A stretch of 64,000 nt of DNA from Embiotoca jacksoni (Eukaryota; Chordata; Actinopteri; Embiotocidae). The DNA is taken from assembly GCA_022577435.1 (NCBI GenBank), contig JAKOON010000027.1, positions 1,975,490 to 2,039,489 of the forward strand. Direction: 5' to 3'. This document shows positions 23,180 through 34,881 of the stretch, in pieces. Made by a program: the position numbers and the translations under genes. Each line of letters opens with the position of its first letter. The first letter of the stretch is position 1. Under the pieces are notes generated by a model. The model did no database searches. It saw nothing but the letters and a program-made list of their open reading frames with translations, and was not told the origin of the DNA.

Positions 23180-26100
23180 CTGGGGAGGGACGGGCGGACA
23201 CCAGTCATTCACCAGCACTTTCAATACATTTAAATAATAACATTATTGTACTGTTTCATATTCTATCGCTGTCTCTCTCTTTTTTTTTTTTTTGTCGAAA
23301 TTCTCACAGTAAGGTACCGAAAAAGTGTTTTATTCTCCGGTACAAAAACTCACCGAGACCCGTTTATAAAAATATAGTAAAGCTTCATTTTGCAGTTTTC
23401 CTGAAAAGAACTTGTACCAATCTCTGGGTTACTAATTAAATGGAAAACTGACAACAGTTATTTTAGTTTGTGACTTATGTTTAGTTTAAAAGCGTCTGCT
23501 GATCAGAAAAACGTCTTCCTCGTTCGTGTTGAATCAGTTAAGTGGTTTTACTAAATTCGTCTCTCTGCGGTGCCAAATTACATTTCACTGCTCTGGAAGC
23601 TTTGTAGGAAAATATGAGGTATTTAAGGACCTGTTAAAAAAAGAAAAACAAAAGAAAAACCTTTGACCTACAGTGGTTGCATTCGGTTTCAATTTTAGCA
23701 ACAAATGCAGTGGTTTGGCTCCTCCAGATGTGCGCCCATGTTCCCAAATAACAACAGTTGCCTGGTTGAGCTTGTTTTACACCACAATTATCTTGCATTT
23801 CTGATTTTAAAACGTATTTTATTTGCTCTGATTACACCGTCTCGTACCGTCTAGCACCCTGCAGTAAAGTGACGGCCCGGCCGTAGGAATGTGAAAACAT
23901 CCTTCTTGCCTGCCGCGGAGGAAACATCGTCCGTATCAATCATGCACTAATGGAGATTTTCCCGCCGACCTCAGCATCTGCCTCCATTTTCCCCGAGCAA
24001 ATCTGAGGCGCTCTCCGAGACCAGATTACCGTGCAGACACGGAGATCTTCATCTCCACCCAGAGAGACAGCTCTTAAGATAAACGTCTGATAAATCTACT
24101 GGAAGAGGAAAATGATGCGGTCGCTTAAAGTTAAAGTTTATAAGTGGTTTGTTAGGAAATCTTATCTTCTTTATTTTTTGGAGATTAATTTGGTAATTTG
24201 AAGGTCAAAAGAACTTCAGAGTAAAACAAGACAATTTAACGATGAGGTGAAATTATTCCACTTTCCGACGGTATTTAAACGCCTCTAATTCAACATGTGA
24301 ACGACCTGTTTCACTTTCAATTTAAAAGCTATCGAAACATCTCACCGAGCTCGGGGGCTTTGCTGAGGACGAAGGCGTAGGCCCAGAACTTGGTGACGGG
24401 GGCGCTGTAGAAACTGTTGTCGCACACCGACTGTCTGAAGCCGCTGTTGGTGAGGACGTGCAGCATGTAGAGTCCGGTCCGCACCGCGCCGATGATACTG
24501 CAGCAAAACACAAAAACGCGTCTTAAAACTGAAAGCTGACAAAGCATTTTCAGTCAAAGCTGCCCGAGGAAATAAAAGTCTGCAGAGTCAGCGACATCTT
24601 TTAAGTCTCTTCTTAAAACACACTTTTATCTGAGAGCCTTCTGCTGATTTTAGTTGATTTTAGTGATGAATTCTTATTTCTTTTATACTCCTGATTTTTG
24701 CTACACAAATAAAGTTTATTATTATTATTATTATAATTCTGTGAACATCTGTCTGAACTTTTAATCGCTTTAAATCCTGCGAGGAATGTGTCCGTTGTTT
24801 TCATCTTCAACATTTTAAACATGTTCTCGGATCCCGTTGCCTCCCTGAACTGTCTCAGCAGCATGTGAAGCCTCCTGCAGCTAAAAGCAACAAACCTTCC
24901 TGTTTACCCAGAAACAGTGAAATTACTACAACATCCAATACATGGCAGTAAATCAGAGGCGTTTACGCCGCAACATATCACATACAGATGATAATTTATG
25001 GAACAATTAGCTGGAAAAAACTGTTTTAATTCATCATTTAATTTATAGAATATCAAATAAAAAGGTGAAAACACCAAAGCAGGGTCGACGGAGGAGTCCA
25101 GGAGTTAGTTTTACTATTTTAAGACCTCAACTAAACCATTTCTAATCAATGCAACATAATTCAGATAAGACAGACCTTCAAACACTATCGATGTGTATTA
25201 AATTAAAAGTGGCAAACTTAAGCAGACAACCTCTCTGGACAAACATGTACAGTATTAAAAACAAGCTACACAATTTAATACCTCAGAGAGTTGTATTTAA
25301 GACTTCGTAATACTTTTGAGGTCATAAGTTTCGCAAAATTTATCCACTTTTAATACTTTAAAACCCCGTGAAGACTCATTTTACAATGATATGAATGACC
25401 TGAGTAATTAATCACATTTACTGTCAATTAATTATTATCCCCCCCATCCTTCCAGGTGCAGCAGTGTGGGTGTGTCCCACCTGAAGATGGCCAGGCTGAG
25501 TGACCACAGCACCAGCGGGCGACGCAGGTTCAGCTTCGGCCGCTCCCTCATGAAGTAGCGGCCGGCGAACACGAGCGCAGCGTACAGGCCGCAGAACATG
25601 AACGACTTGTTCCTGCAGACGAGAAAAAAAAACAACAAAAAAAACACGGTGAGTCGACACCTAAAATATACACAGCAGGCAGGACGTGGACAAAATAACA
25701 GGAACACCACGATTCACCTGAGGGGAATCTGAAACCTGTTGTTCAGTATCGTTTGGTGTTATAGGTCGACATGTTCTACTGGGTTACAAAACCAGAGGAA
25801 GAGGATGACTCTCTCTCTCCCCCCCCCCCCCCCCCACCCCACCCCGCCCCCACCCACTTGACAAACAGCCCGGCTGAACCCTACATCACCTCTTCAGACC
25901 CTGAAACACGAGTCCATCACAGATGTGGCGCTCTTACATAAGCAGGGTTACACAATTACACCAGACGGACGCAATTAAAAAACAAATATGACACGATGTG
26001 ACCTGTCTGCCCTCTGGGGCCGTTTGTCGAGTCAGCACTTCTTTTTTTTCCTTTGTTTTTAAAAAAAATCAAAACCATGAATTAGATCATGTCAGTTTTA

Positions 26101-28052
26101 TAACGCCGACCGATCACTCCCGACACCAGCCCCTTCTCATTTATAATCACAGCAGAGGATTCTGGGAGATTAGTCGCTGACACACTGACCGCTCAGACTG
26201 CCAGTTCTGGGTGATGAGGCAATTTTCTCTCCGTCTGGCTCGTCGACAATCACCGATACGGTTTCAGTGTTTTCTCTCAAGACTTAGGGGGGATGGGGGT
26301 CATCCACTAAGTGAGGTTTAGGTTTTCCAGTTAAAAATGTGCAATTTTACATCATTTTTGTTACCATATCGGTGTAAAATTGTCTAAAAATTTTTGGGGG
26401 GAGGGGGACACCCTAAAGACAAAACTTGCAAAAGACAGAGAAGGTCATCTCTGGAGCAGAAACAGCTGAGCTGAATACTGAATAATGGAGGAAATGATAA
26501 TGTGCACACTGATGATACTATTAATCTGCTTCAAGTTAAAAAAAAAAAAACAACAACTAATGATTAATGATTATTATTATTATTATTATTTTAAATCAGC
26601 GTTGTCTTAACTTGACTAAAGAGTCTGTAAAAGCAGGATGTGCGTGAGGCTGCTGTTGTTTGGGAGCAGATGACTAATCCAGATTGGCACAATACATATC
26701 AGGATGAGTCGATGCTGCTGCTGCTTGACCCAGTTAAGACCACGGGGGGGTTTCTGATAGCCGTTCCCAGTTCGTCCCTGTTGGACGAGGACAAAACCTG
26801 CAGGATGCCAAAAAAAACCTCTACTGACGCACAAGTGGGAATATTACTTCTCAATGATTGACTTTGTCTTTTGGTAATTTAATAATTATTTTCGGGGATA
26901 AAATGTCAAAAAAAATAAAATAATAAATACCCCCAAAAAATGTCCCGCAAACTTGACTGAGCATTTGTTGCCTCTGAAAGCGCAACGCAGAGAAATAAAC
27001 TTGACAAAAACTGCAATAAAACACCAGCAAAAAATAAATTAAATGGTTATTTGAATATCAGAACAGCTGACAATTTAACCTCTTGGTTGGCTGATTAATC
27101 AACTATTTATTGTAACTTTTGAAGTTGATCCCAAACATGATACTCAAGTCTTAAAAAAAGAACATATCCATATCTATAAAAGAGATATGGGTTTGGACTC
27201 CAGCGGGCCGATAAATATCAATAAATCATAACAGATTAACTGATAATTAAAATGAAAATATGCAGGAAAATATGCATTCTGCTACTTTAAAAGAAAGACG
27301 CCCAGATGCTGAGAACATGAAGGAAGTGAGGAGGTGAGAAGAGGAAGTGAAAGGTGGTGTAAACGGTTGACTGACATCCTGCTGTACATAAAAACGTGTC
27401 ACTTGGCATCCGAGCACTTTATTTGATCACCAAACACATGCAGAGTTCTCTGTGTTTCTCAGCCACAACAACTGAATCTAACTTAATAAAAAATGTGGTC
27501 CTGCAAGGTTTTCTGCACCTGACAGCTCATTGCACAATGAGGAAGTCATTTCTGAGCAGTTATTCTGCTTTTTTTTTTTTTGTCACAGAAAGAGAGATAA
27601 CGTCGTTACTGTAATAATCATGTTTTCATGCATGTTTGGCCTCTAAGGAGAACAGCTGACGTCTCATTGGTGCATCTTCAGAGCACATTTTAAATTACAG
27701 CGGGTAGTAATCTGATTACGTGCTAATCTAGAGCTGTGGCACGTTCACGTACAGTTATAAAGCATATTAATAAGGTCGGTTTATGAAGCGGTGGGAGACA
27801 CCAGGTCCGGCGTGGACGGAAGCCGCGACGGGATACAAAGCCCACCGCGCTCCGTCCGGAGGAGGAGGAGGAGGAGAAGAGGAAGAGTAGATCACACCGG
27901 CGGGTTTTTTTTAATTTATGTTTATTTTCTGCTTATTAACTTTGTCTTGTAACGACTCACCAGTTTTCCTGCATCCACTCCATAGCTCGTCTTTCGTCGA
28001 AGCGCCGCTCGAAGTCGTACTCCTCCAGCGGGCTGAGCTCCGTCGCGTTCAT
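22749..28052 (-). CDS. elovl6l: Very-long-chain fatty-acid elongase, ELOVL6 type, four exons, complete
   Basis: ELOVL6-class enzymes condense malonyl-CoA with C12-C16 saturated and monounsaturated acyl-CoAs in the ER membrane, the first step of fatty-acid elongation. Minus-strand exons 28052-27961, 25612-25481, 24497-24346 and 23179-22749 join in phase to 807 nt (268 aa; human ELOVL6 is 265). The catalytic histidine box HWYHH is at residues 142-146, followed by MNYAVHSLMYTYY (170-182), the other elongase signature. EEYDFERRF, WMQENW, LVLWSLSLAIF, FWAYAFVLSKAPELGDT and LLYSWYSYKDQVAGGGWF follow ELOVL6 closely, as does the SKAE end. ELOVL3 is the nearest alternative and is suggested by the psd neighbour, but the sequence reads as ELOVL6. 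The ATG at 28052-28050 is the only in-frame ATG and follows a GAAA array on the gene strand. Confidence 0.93.
23180..24345 (-). other. elovl6-like intron 3
   Basis: No exon is seen. A G+C-richer, non-repetitive block at about 23870-24080 stands out from AT-rich surroundings. Confidence 0.55.
24346..24497 (-). CDS. elovl6l: elovl6-like exon 3
   Basis: The exon is 152 nt. It encodes IIGAVRTGLYMLHVL, FRQSVCDNSFYSAPV and FWAYAFVLSKAPELG. Borders: acceptor ctgcag, donor gtgaga. Confidence 0.92.
24498..25480 (-). other. elovl6-like intron 2
   Basis: AT-rich. An (ATT)n run is near 24719-24735. No exon is seen. Confidence 0.55.
25481..25612 (-). CDS. elovl6l: elovl6-like exon 2
   Basis: The exon is 132 nt. 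It encodes NKSFMFCGLYAALVFAGRYF, then MRERPKLNLRRPLVLWSLSL. Donor gtggga; acceptor ctgcag. Confidence 0.92.
25613..27960 (-). other. elovl6-like intron 1
   Basis: No exon is seen. It has a C-rich run near 25820-25855, an (ATT)n array near 26571-26592 and otherwise AT-rich unique-looking DNA. Confidence 0.55.
27961..28052 (-). CDS. elovl6l: elovl6-like exon 1 with start codon
   Basis: The exon has 92 coding nt encoding MNATELSPLEEYDFERRF and WMQENW, with an early N-glycosylation sequon (N-A-T) as in ELOVL6. Donor gtgagt. Confidence 0.9.
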
Positions 28053-28058
28053 GGCTTG

Positions 28059-28120
<62 letters not shown>

Positions 28121-28400
28121 CTCTCTTTCTTTTTTTTTTCTCCCGCTCTGGAAGTTTCTGGGAGGTTTCGGAGGGGGAAGAAATAAATGTTAAGCGGGCT
28201 GAAGATGGCTGCTGCCGGGCTACAGGGTGACCGCGGCTCGGTTCTCCAGCGGGTACCGGCTGGTTTGTCACCGGTGAGTCCGGGGGACGGGAGGATGCTG
28301 TACCACCAGATGTACTCACTCACTTCTTCAGCGAGAACAAGCGAGCCACGGGGAAACGAAGATATTCCGGTTTGGACTTTCAAAATAAAAGTACTCGTAG
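28053..28400 (-). promoter_or_regulatory. elovl6l: candidate 5' UTR and promoter of the elongase
   Basis: The DNA right of the start codon is G+C- and CpG-richer than the flanks, up to about 28370. It includes a gaagatggctgctg block (28201-28214) that resembles a YY1 site. No TATA box is evident. The exact transcription start cannot be placed. Confidence 0.4.
28059..28140 (+). repeat. (CTTT)n array directly upstream of the elongase start codon
   Basis: About 16 CTTT units, then a CT/T-rich tail. On the gene strand this is (GAAA)n ending about 6 nt before the ATG. Confidence 0.97.
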
Positions 28401-30660
28401 CTAGCAAGGGATTATTGAACCTCTGTTTTAAAGTGAGGGTTAACATTTATTTATAGGGGGTTTATTAATTCAACAACAAAGAGAGACTGAATGACCACAA
28501 AGAAACTCAAAACGATCAAAAAGAAATATAAACCAACACAAAAAAAGTTAAATGAACATAATTATATGCAAAATAAATGCACATAAACACACTCGAAGCG
28601 ACACTATCGACTTAAACAAAAGAGCCACAGTGATCACAGACGGCTGCAAAACAACCTTCATTCATGACGTTCGAACGACTACAAAACAGCCACAAAATGA
28701 TGACAAAAGAAGACACGAACCCACCAGATAGAGAAGCAGAACGCAAAATGAACACAAGCGACAACGCAGAAACAATAACAGAAACTCGAAATAGGCAGAA
28801 ACCAACAAAAATGAGATGCAAACTGCCCTCAATAGTCAATAAATGTCCACATAGATTCAGATTGATGAACCGAATTGATGCAGAACCACCGCAAGGTTTC
28901 AAACCTTTGATGCAAACTGAACACAAATCATTTCAAAACTGTCGACAACAACTTATCGCTGGTATTTGTCTTTATCTCAAAGGGGTTAACGCAAATCAAA
29001 TCCAACTTTTATTATGAAGGTGAATGTGATCATTTCCGGTCGCCCAGTGCACGTTCTTGCTCTCTCCTGGAGCATGCAGTGACAGAGGGGGCGGGGCTTG
29101 TCTCTGACGTAGCCTGGTGGGAGCATGAGCACCAGGAGTATTGACACCATGAAGAGGAACTCGAAGAACCCTGGTTTGGGTCACTGATAGCAACCCATAC
29201 TTTTCAGATTATATATCACATAAAAGACAGAATTATACTTTAGTTTATGAGGCAAATGTATTCTAAGAATTTCCAAAGGCATTTTTTTTATTCATAATTC
29301 ATTTTAGCAGCGTCAAATTGTATAAATAATGTTATTATACATTGCATGCACATGCTGTGAAAATGCTCTAAAAATACTGTTTATGTGCCAACTATCCCTG
29401 ATTTTAATGACTGCGGTGTGTTTATGCTTAAAAAAAAGTATTACATTCAGTTTTCTTTCTTTGTCTTCACATTTCCAAGTGAATTGATTAGATGACTAGT
29501 AGTTGTTGTTTTTTAAGCAAAAATGCCCCCCAAAAAAAATCCCGTCTCAGGCTACAGTTTTCATTCTGGTGAAACAAAATGTACACTTACTGTATATTTA
29601 GTTTTATATGGTGATAAACTGATTATCTTTGAGTTTTGGACCTTTGATCGGACATATTGACACAGTGAAGACATGACCTTAGACTTCAGGGAACTAACTG
29701 TGATGGACATTTTTTTTTAAACTTTTTTCTAAAGTTTAATCAGTCCGAAAATTATCTGCAGAATAACCTGTAATGAAAATATTTATTACTTTCAACCTTA
29801 CATGTTAAATTTGCCAGAATATTCATTCTATTCTTTGAATTTGTGTATATAATATCTGATAAAAGCCTTTATTCTTCCGGTTATAGCGCTATAAAATCCA
29901 CTCTACATGCCTTTTCAGTGAATGCTTCCTTATCTTTATTGGCAAATCCTCCCATCTGTTGCAGAAACCTTTGACACAAAACAGGGCAAAGGTAGCCCAG
30001 ACTGAGAATGTGACAGGATGATTACACAAACCAAAAGGATAAACACAGAGGGACATCTGCTGGACAAAACATGACATTACATTCAGCTTAATCCAGTGAG
30101 TTGTGGGGCCGCTGGTCCAGAGCCTGTGTTTAAAGTGTCTCGTTTGTCAATGAAACAACCACAAAGCAACGTTGTACAGTAACAAAGCGATGCAAAAGGA
30201 CTCAAATGGATCACAGAGGCTCAGAATGACTCAAAACTGATAAATTTAGACTCAGAATGACTCAAAACAGCTAGAAATGGACTCAAAATGACCAACATCA
30301 ACCACAAGGAGCCGAGGGATGACTTAAAACATGAAATAGATTCAGTCGGGTTCAAAACAACTAGAAATACACTCAGAATCACTCAAAACTAACATCTTAG
30401 TGTTTTTAAGGAGAGTCAAAACAACCACAAACCAGCATAAAAGAGGCTAAAAATTAAAAATAAATAACAGAGACATGTAAAACCTCAGAGACCGTGAAAA
30501 AAAGAGCTGGTGTGTTTTCTGTTTCCAAACAACTACTTTACTTGTAACTCGGCGCGGCCGATTGACCGACGCAGTTTAACGAGAAGACTTAACTGATCTT
30601 GAGTTTGAGAACCGAGCAGCCGCTGGGGGATGAAAGAGTTACTGTGAATCTGTAGAGTAC
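28401..30660. other. intergenic, with degenerate short repeats
   Basis: No gene is recognised. About 28480-28790 and 30150-30480 are made of diverged copies of cacaaaacgaccacaaa- and gactcaaaatgactcaaaac-like words, typical decayed fish tandem repeats. A G+C-richer block at 29040-29170 shows no recognisable protein. Confidence 0.5.
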
Positions 30661-30666
30661 ATGGAG

Positions 30667-31028
30667 AGCCTTTCAGCAGCCTTTCAGCAGCCTTTCAGCA
30701 GCCTTTCAGCAGCCTTCAGCAGCCTTTCAGCAGCCTTCAGCAGCCTTTCAGCAGCCTTCAGCAGCCTTCAGCAGCCTTTCAGCAGCCTTTCAGCAGCCTT
30801 TCAGCAGCCTATCAGCAGCCTTTCAGCAGCCTTCAGCAGCCTTTCAGCAGCCTTTCAGCAGCCTTTCAGCAGCCTTCAGCAGCCTTTCAGCAGCCTTCAG
30901 CAGCCTTCAGCAGCCTTTCAGCAGCCTTTCAGCAGCCTATCAGCAGCCTTTCAGCAGCCTTTCAGCAGCCTATCAGCAGCCTTTCAGCAGCCTTTCAGCA
31001 GCCTTCAGCAGCCTTTCAGCAGCCTTCT
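30667..31028 (+). repeat. minisatellite, 11-bp unit tttcagcagcc with 10-bp variants
   Basis: More than 30 tandem units of tttcagcagcc, ttcagcagcc and tatcagcagcc. It gives open but meaningless frames rich in Ser, Ala, Gln and Phe. Confidence 0.96.
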
Positions 31029-31119
31029 GGACGCAGCCGCTGCCCTTCAGTCCACTTCCACCAGGTCCACAGTTCCTCTTCTCTGCCAGCAGGTGGCAGC
31101 AGAGAGCAGGAAGGTTTGT

Positions 31120-31166
<47 letters not shown>
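31120..31166 (+). repeat. (GT)n microsatellite
   Basis: About 23 units; it follows the minisatellite by 90 bp. Confidence 0.96.
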
Positions 31167-31168
<2 letters not shown>

Positions 31169-31386
31169 GCTGCAAACAGAGAGGAAAAAGACATTTTAAA
31201 GACAGTTAATGCAAAAGTTCTTTCTGTAGGACAAAATAAGTGCTGATGTGCACATTGGATGTACATCATGCAGCTGTTGAGGAAGTATCCGTAACTAAAA
31301 GTACCGATACCGCAGAGAAAAAGTACTCCTTTACAAACTACAAGTCCTGCGTTAAAAATGTTACGTACGTAAGAATATGGTCCGTG

Positions 31387-31637
31387 AACATTTGTGATTT
31401 CACCACGGACCTGAAGCTTGAGCAGAGAACTTTGGATCACATTTTTTGGAGAACAGAAATACGTGTTTTCATGTTGGAGAACCCTGTTGCCATGGCGCCA
31501 CAGGTCAGGTGGTTCACAGCGAATGTTTTCCCCTCAGAAGGTCCCAGTGGAACTCGGTGTTGACAGTCTGACTCTGGGGGACGAATTTAACGGTGACGCG
31601 AAGAAAACCCAGCTGGTGTCTCCTGACCTGACGGGCC
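31387..31637 (+). mobile_element. truncated second copy of the inverted-repeat element
   Basis: It shares aacatttgtgatttca, ccctgttgccatggcgccac, gacagtctgactctggggga and cccagctggtgtctcctgac with 14729-15060. The right half and right inverted repeat are missing. Confidence 0.8.
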
Positions 31638-32300
31638 TTCTTCATAAGGTCCAGTTTGTACTTGTATTTGATACGTAGCAGCAGTGCACCTGGTAAGACG
31701 GACAAATTAACGCTTTGAATCTGAATCCCGCCGAACCGCCTCCTGACACGTCTGAAATTATTCATTTTTCCTGTCGGTGCTCAGACTCCATTTATAGTAG
31801 AACAAGATCCAAAAGGGGGGACTACAGGAGGAATATTTTTTTGTAATACTTTTATTTTTGTTAAATCGTGTTTGTGCCTCATTAAATCAGCCGTACACAA
31901 AGTACTGTTTGACATAACGCTATCAGCTGCTAACGATGGCTAACCCGGCTTTTCCAACTCAAACTCCGGTGTGAAGTCTAAAAGATCTAAAAGGTAAATG
32001 GATCGCAGCATTTTCCTCTTTGTTGGGTGAGAACGAGCTCTTTAAAAAAAGAAACGCGTTAACGTCTTCCTGCAGCGCCCCCTGGTGTTCGGACCCGGTA
32101 TGATCGTTCAGAAACCAAAACCAGAAGATCAAACAGGAACTCACTGGGGGACTTTTAATGAAGGATGGTCACTTGTAATTTGAGAATTTTTGCGTTGTTA
32201 CTGTCACTTAGATGAAGAATCTTCTTCCATCTGCCGGTGTTGATTAGGAGGCAGGAACTGGGCATGCCCAGCCCGGTGGGGAGGGGAGGGAGGGGAGGAG
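31638..32300. other. intergenic, nothing recognised
   Basis: Mixed AT-rich DNA without a supported exon. Confidence 0.4.
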
Positions 32301-32429
32301 GGAGACGAGGAGGAGACGGAGAGTGGAGGAGTTGAGATGTCTGACAGTAAAACCTCGACGAGGAGCTCATTTCACATCACGGCTGTTTCCACCTGATGCG
32401 AAACACACCGTCCCTCCAGTCTCTTCACA

Positions 32430-32524
<95 letters not shown>

Positions 32525-32669
32525 AGGAGCGGGAGGAGGCGGATAAATGTGGACCGCAGTGGCTGTACCAGCGCGCTGCCTGCAGCAAACGGCGATGCAA
32601 CAGCATCTCATCATCCGCGGCACCGGGGACATAAACGCCGCTGCTCCGGAGACACCGGCGCGTTTCCTG
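32280..32669 (+). promoter_or_regulatory. candidate distal leader exon, possibly of psd
   Basis: A G-rich block (32275-32335) is followed by a CT/CA array, then a CpG-rich stretch ending at a consensus donor (gtgagt) at 32670. An ATG at 32547 is open for 41 codons to that donor in phase 0. It could be a distal untranslated or alternative first exon of the plus-strand psd, but nothing in the peptide is recognisable. Confidence 0.25.
32431..32522 (+). repeat. compound (CT)n(CA)n microsatellite
   Basis: CT units to 32466, then CA units. Confidence 0.97.
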
Positions 32670-32699
32670 GTGAGTAGACGCCGGACTGTCGGTCTCTTC

Positions 32700-33943
32700 T
32701 TCGGGTTGGTGACGGTGCGTTTTCAACCTTTGGCTCGGTGTTTTAAAAAAAAAAAAAAATTGCGGGGTGTTTTTTTTGTATTACTGTGTTGTGCTGTTGC
32801 TGCATCAGATGCATAACTTGAGCCACGTACGGTGAGTGCAGCCACTGCATCACCGACAGCTCCGGACCTGTAGGATGCAGAGAAAGGACACGCACCGCAC
32901 CGATTCCCGGTGCCGGTGACGCATCTGTGCGTGCCACTCGCGGGCCCCGCACAGCAGTCAAGTTTTGCCCTTGGCAGGAAAAGTTGGCGCTGTAGTGTTA
33001 TTTATCTAAGGTGAGTGTGTACGTGAGAGGATTGTAGATAAGTTTGTCTGCACCTGGAGACGCACAGGTGAAGGCACGTGGGCTGTATCGTCGGTTAAAC
33101 ATATGAATTAGACCATTTTAAATAAGACTATTTCCTCCTAACCACATATTTGTTGATTTTTTTTTTTTTTGCCTGCAGACTATCAAAGTGATGAGATTTA
33201 ATGTTGAATGCAAAACATAAAAATAATCATAATATATCATAATTTACACGTTAACCATGATTTAAAACTTTTCTATCAATTCTTAGACTTTTTCTGCTGC
33301 AAAAAAAAATAATCAATTAACCAATCAGATGATCAATCAAAACTTCATCTGCAACAACTACTGGCTCATTTTTGACAAAATAAAACATTTGAAAATGTTT
33401 TTTCTTGACATTTTCCAAACCAAACGATCAGTCGGCATCATAATTTATAGATTAACGATTGTTAAAGTGCTCATAGCCTGATTGATTTTGGTGCTATCAG
33501 ATTGTGGCTGTATGTAAACACTCCTGGTGATAAATTACTCTGCAGAAGAAGTGTCCTCTCTGCAGCTCAGAGAGGACAGAGCTGCATGTTCGACTGAAGA
33601 CCCCGAACGGCCGCTGAGGGCAGCTGGAAGCATTTCGTCTTCATTTATTTGCAGTTTCTGAACCTCTCCCTCCTCCCCCCTCCCTCCTCCCCCCACCTCC
33701 CCATCATGTGGGGCCTCGGTCTAGACTCTGCCTCTGGGTCTCTGGGCGAGGGGACGGTGGGGGTAGAAAAAGACTTCATTCTTTTCCACCTTTCCCTGAA
33801 CCTGAAGTGCAACACGAACACAGAAACCTACAGCTGCTCCATCATGTGTCTCGGAGGAGGCTGTAACTGCTGCTGTTTGTTACACTGCAGATGGACGATT
33901 TCATAGCGCTGTAACTCTTTGGACAGTTAGGGTCAATTGCAGG
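32700..33943. other. intergenic or first-intron DNA
   Basis: No coding exon is supported. A pyrimidine-rich stretch is at 33660-33705. Confidence 0.45.
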
Positions 33944-34043
33944 NNNNNNNNNNNNNNNNNNNNNNNNNNNNNNNNNNNNNNNNNNNNNNNNNNNNNNNNN
34001 NNNNNNNNNNNNNNNNNNNNNNNNNNNNNNNNNNNNNNNNNNN
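33944..34043. other. assembly gap, 100 N
   Basis: Exactly 100 unknown bases, the conventional size for a gap of unknown length. Confidence 0.99.
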
Positions 34044-34850
34044 GTTCTTCACGTTTATCCGCCCAAAAAATGGCACGTTCGTGGTTGGGAAATTAATCTG
34101 AAACAATTCCTTAAATATTCCATTTAAAACAAGTGTAAGAAAATCATTTCCGTCGCGTTTTTGTTTTTTTAAATCCAAGAATATGTTTAAGCTGAATGTT
34201 TAAAACCCAAAGATGTTACAGTTTTATTAAACCGCGTAAAGCGGGAAATCCTCCCGTTTTGGAAGCCGGATCAATAAAGTGTTGAAGGGACTGATCGTTT
34301 AATCATTTCACACTCGATCAGACCGTCGACTTGTGTTCGTTCTTGACCTCCGACGGGTGGAAGAAGGCGTTCGGTCGCGATCCTCCTCTCGTCACACCGG
34401 GGAGTTTATTTTTAAAACTCCAGCGATCAATGAGCGCCGTCGTCCGTCCCCGTAGGACTCTCACGTTCAGCCGCAGAGATGGCCGGTGGTCGGTGGAGGC
34501 GATCAATGTAATCTTTTAATTCGATTGGCCTAAACGTCGTTTGTCTGAAATAGCAGCAGCGGTCAACCCGAGCGAGTCGTCGCTTTCCGTTTCGGGCTCC
34601 TGAAAGCGTCGCCGCTTTGGTTTTCTTTTCTTTTCTTTTTTTTGGGAAAAGTCCCATCTGCCTCCGGAGCTGCTGACGCTGCTGGAAGGTAAAAAGCTGG
34701 CTCGGTGCTGCTTGGTGCAGTCTGCAGAGAGCGAGAGAGAGATGAGCTGGTGCTGATAGCTGCCGGTCACTTTCACCTGTTTCACCTCCACAAGGAAAAA
34801 CCCGTGTGATCGGGAAGCTGCTGACGTCTCGGGAGAAAAATCCCGACGAC

Positions 34851-34881
<31 letters not shown>

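Noticed and set aside
22582..23237. Long frames on both strands across the last elongase exon
   Set aside because: They are shadow frames in G+C-rich coding DNA. The HWYHH frame is the true one.
29000..29190. Possible small conserved exon on the minus strand (G+C-rich block)
   Set aside because: No consistent splice borders and no recognisable protein; it could be a decayed repeat.
30661..31209. A 182-codon open frame rich in Ser, Ala, Gln and Phe
   Set aside because: It is the translation of the 11/10-bp minisatellite plus a GT array. The unit length keeps the frame open without coding bias.
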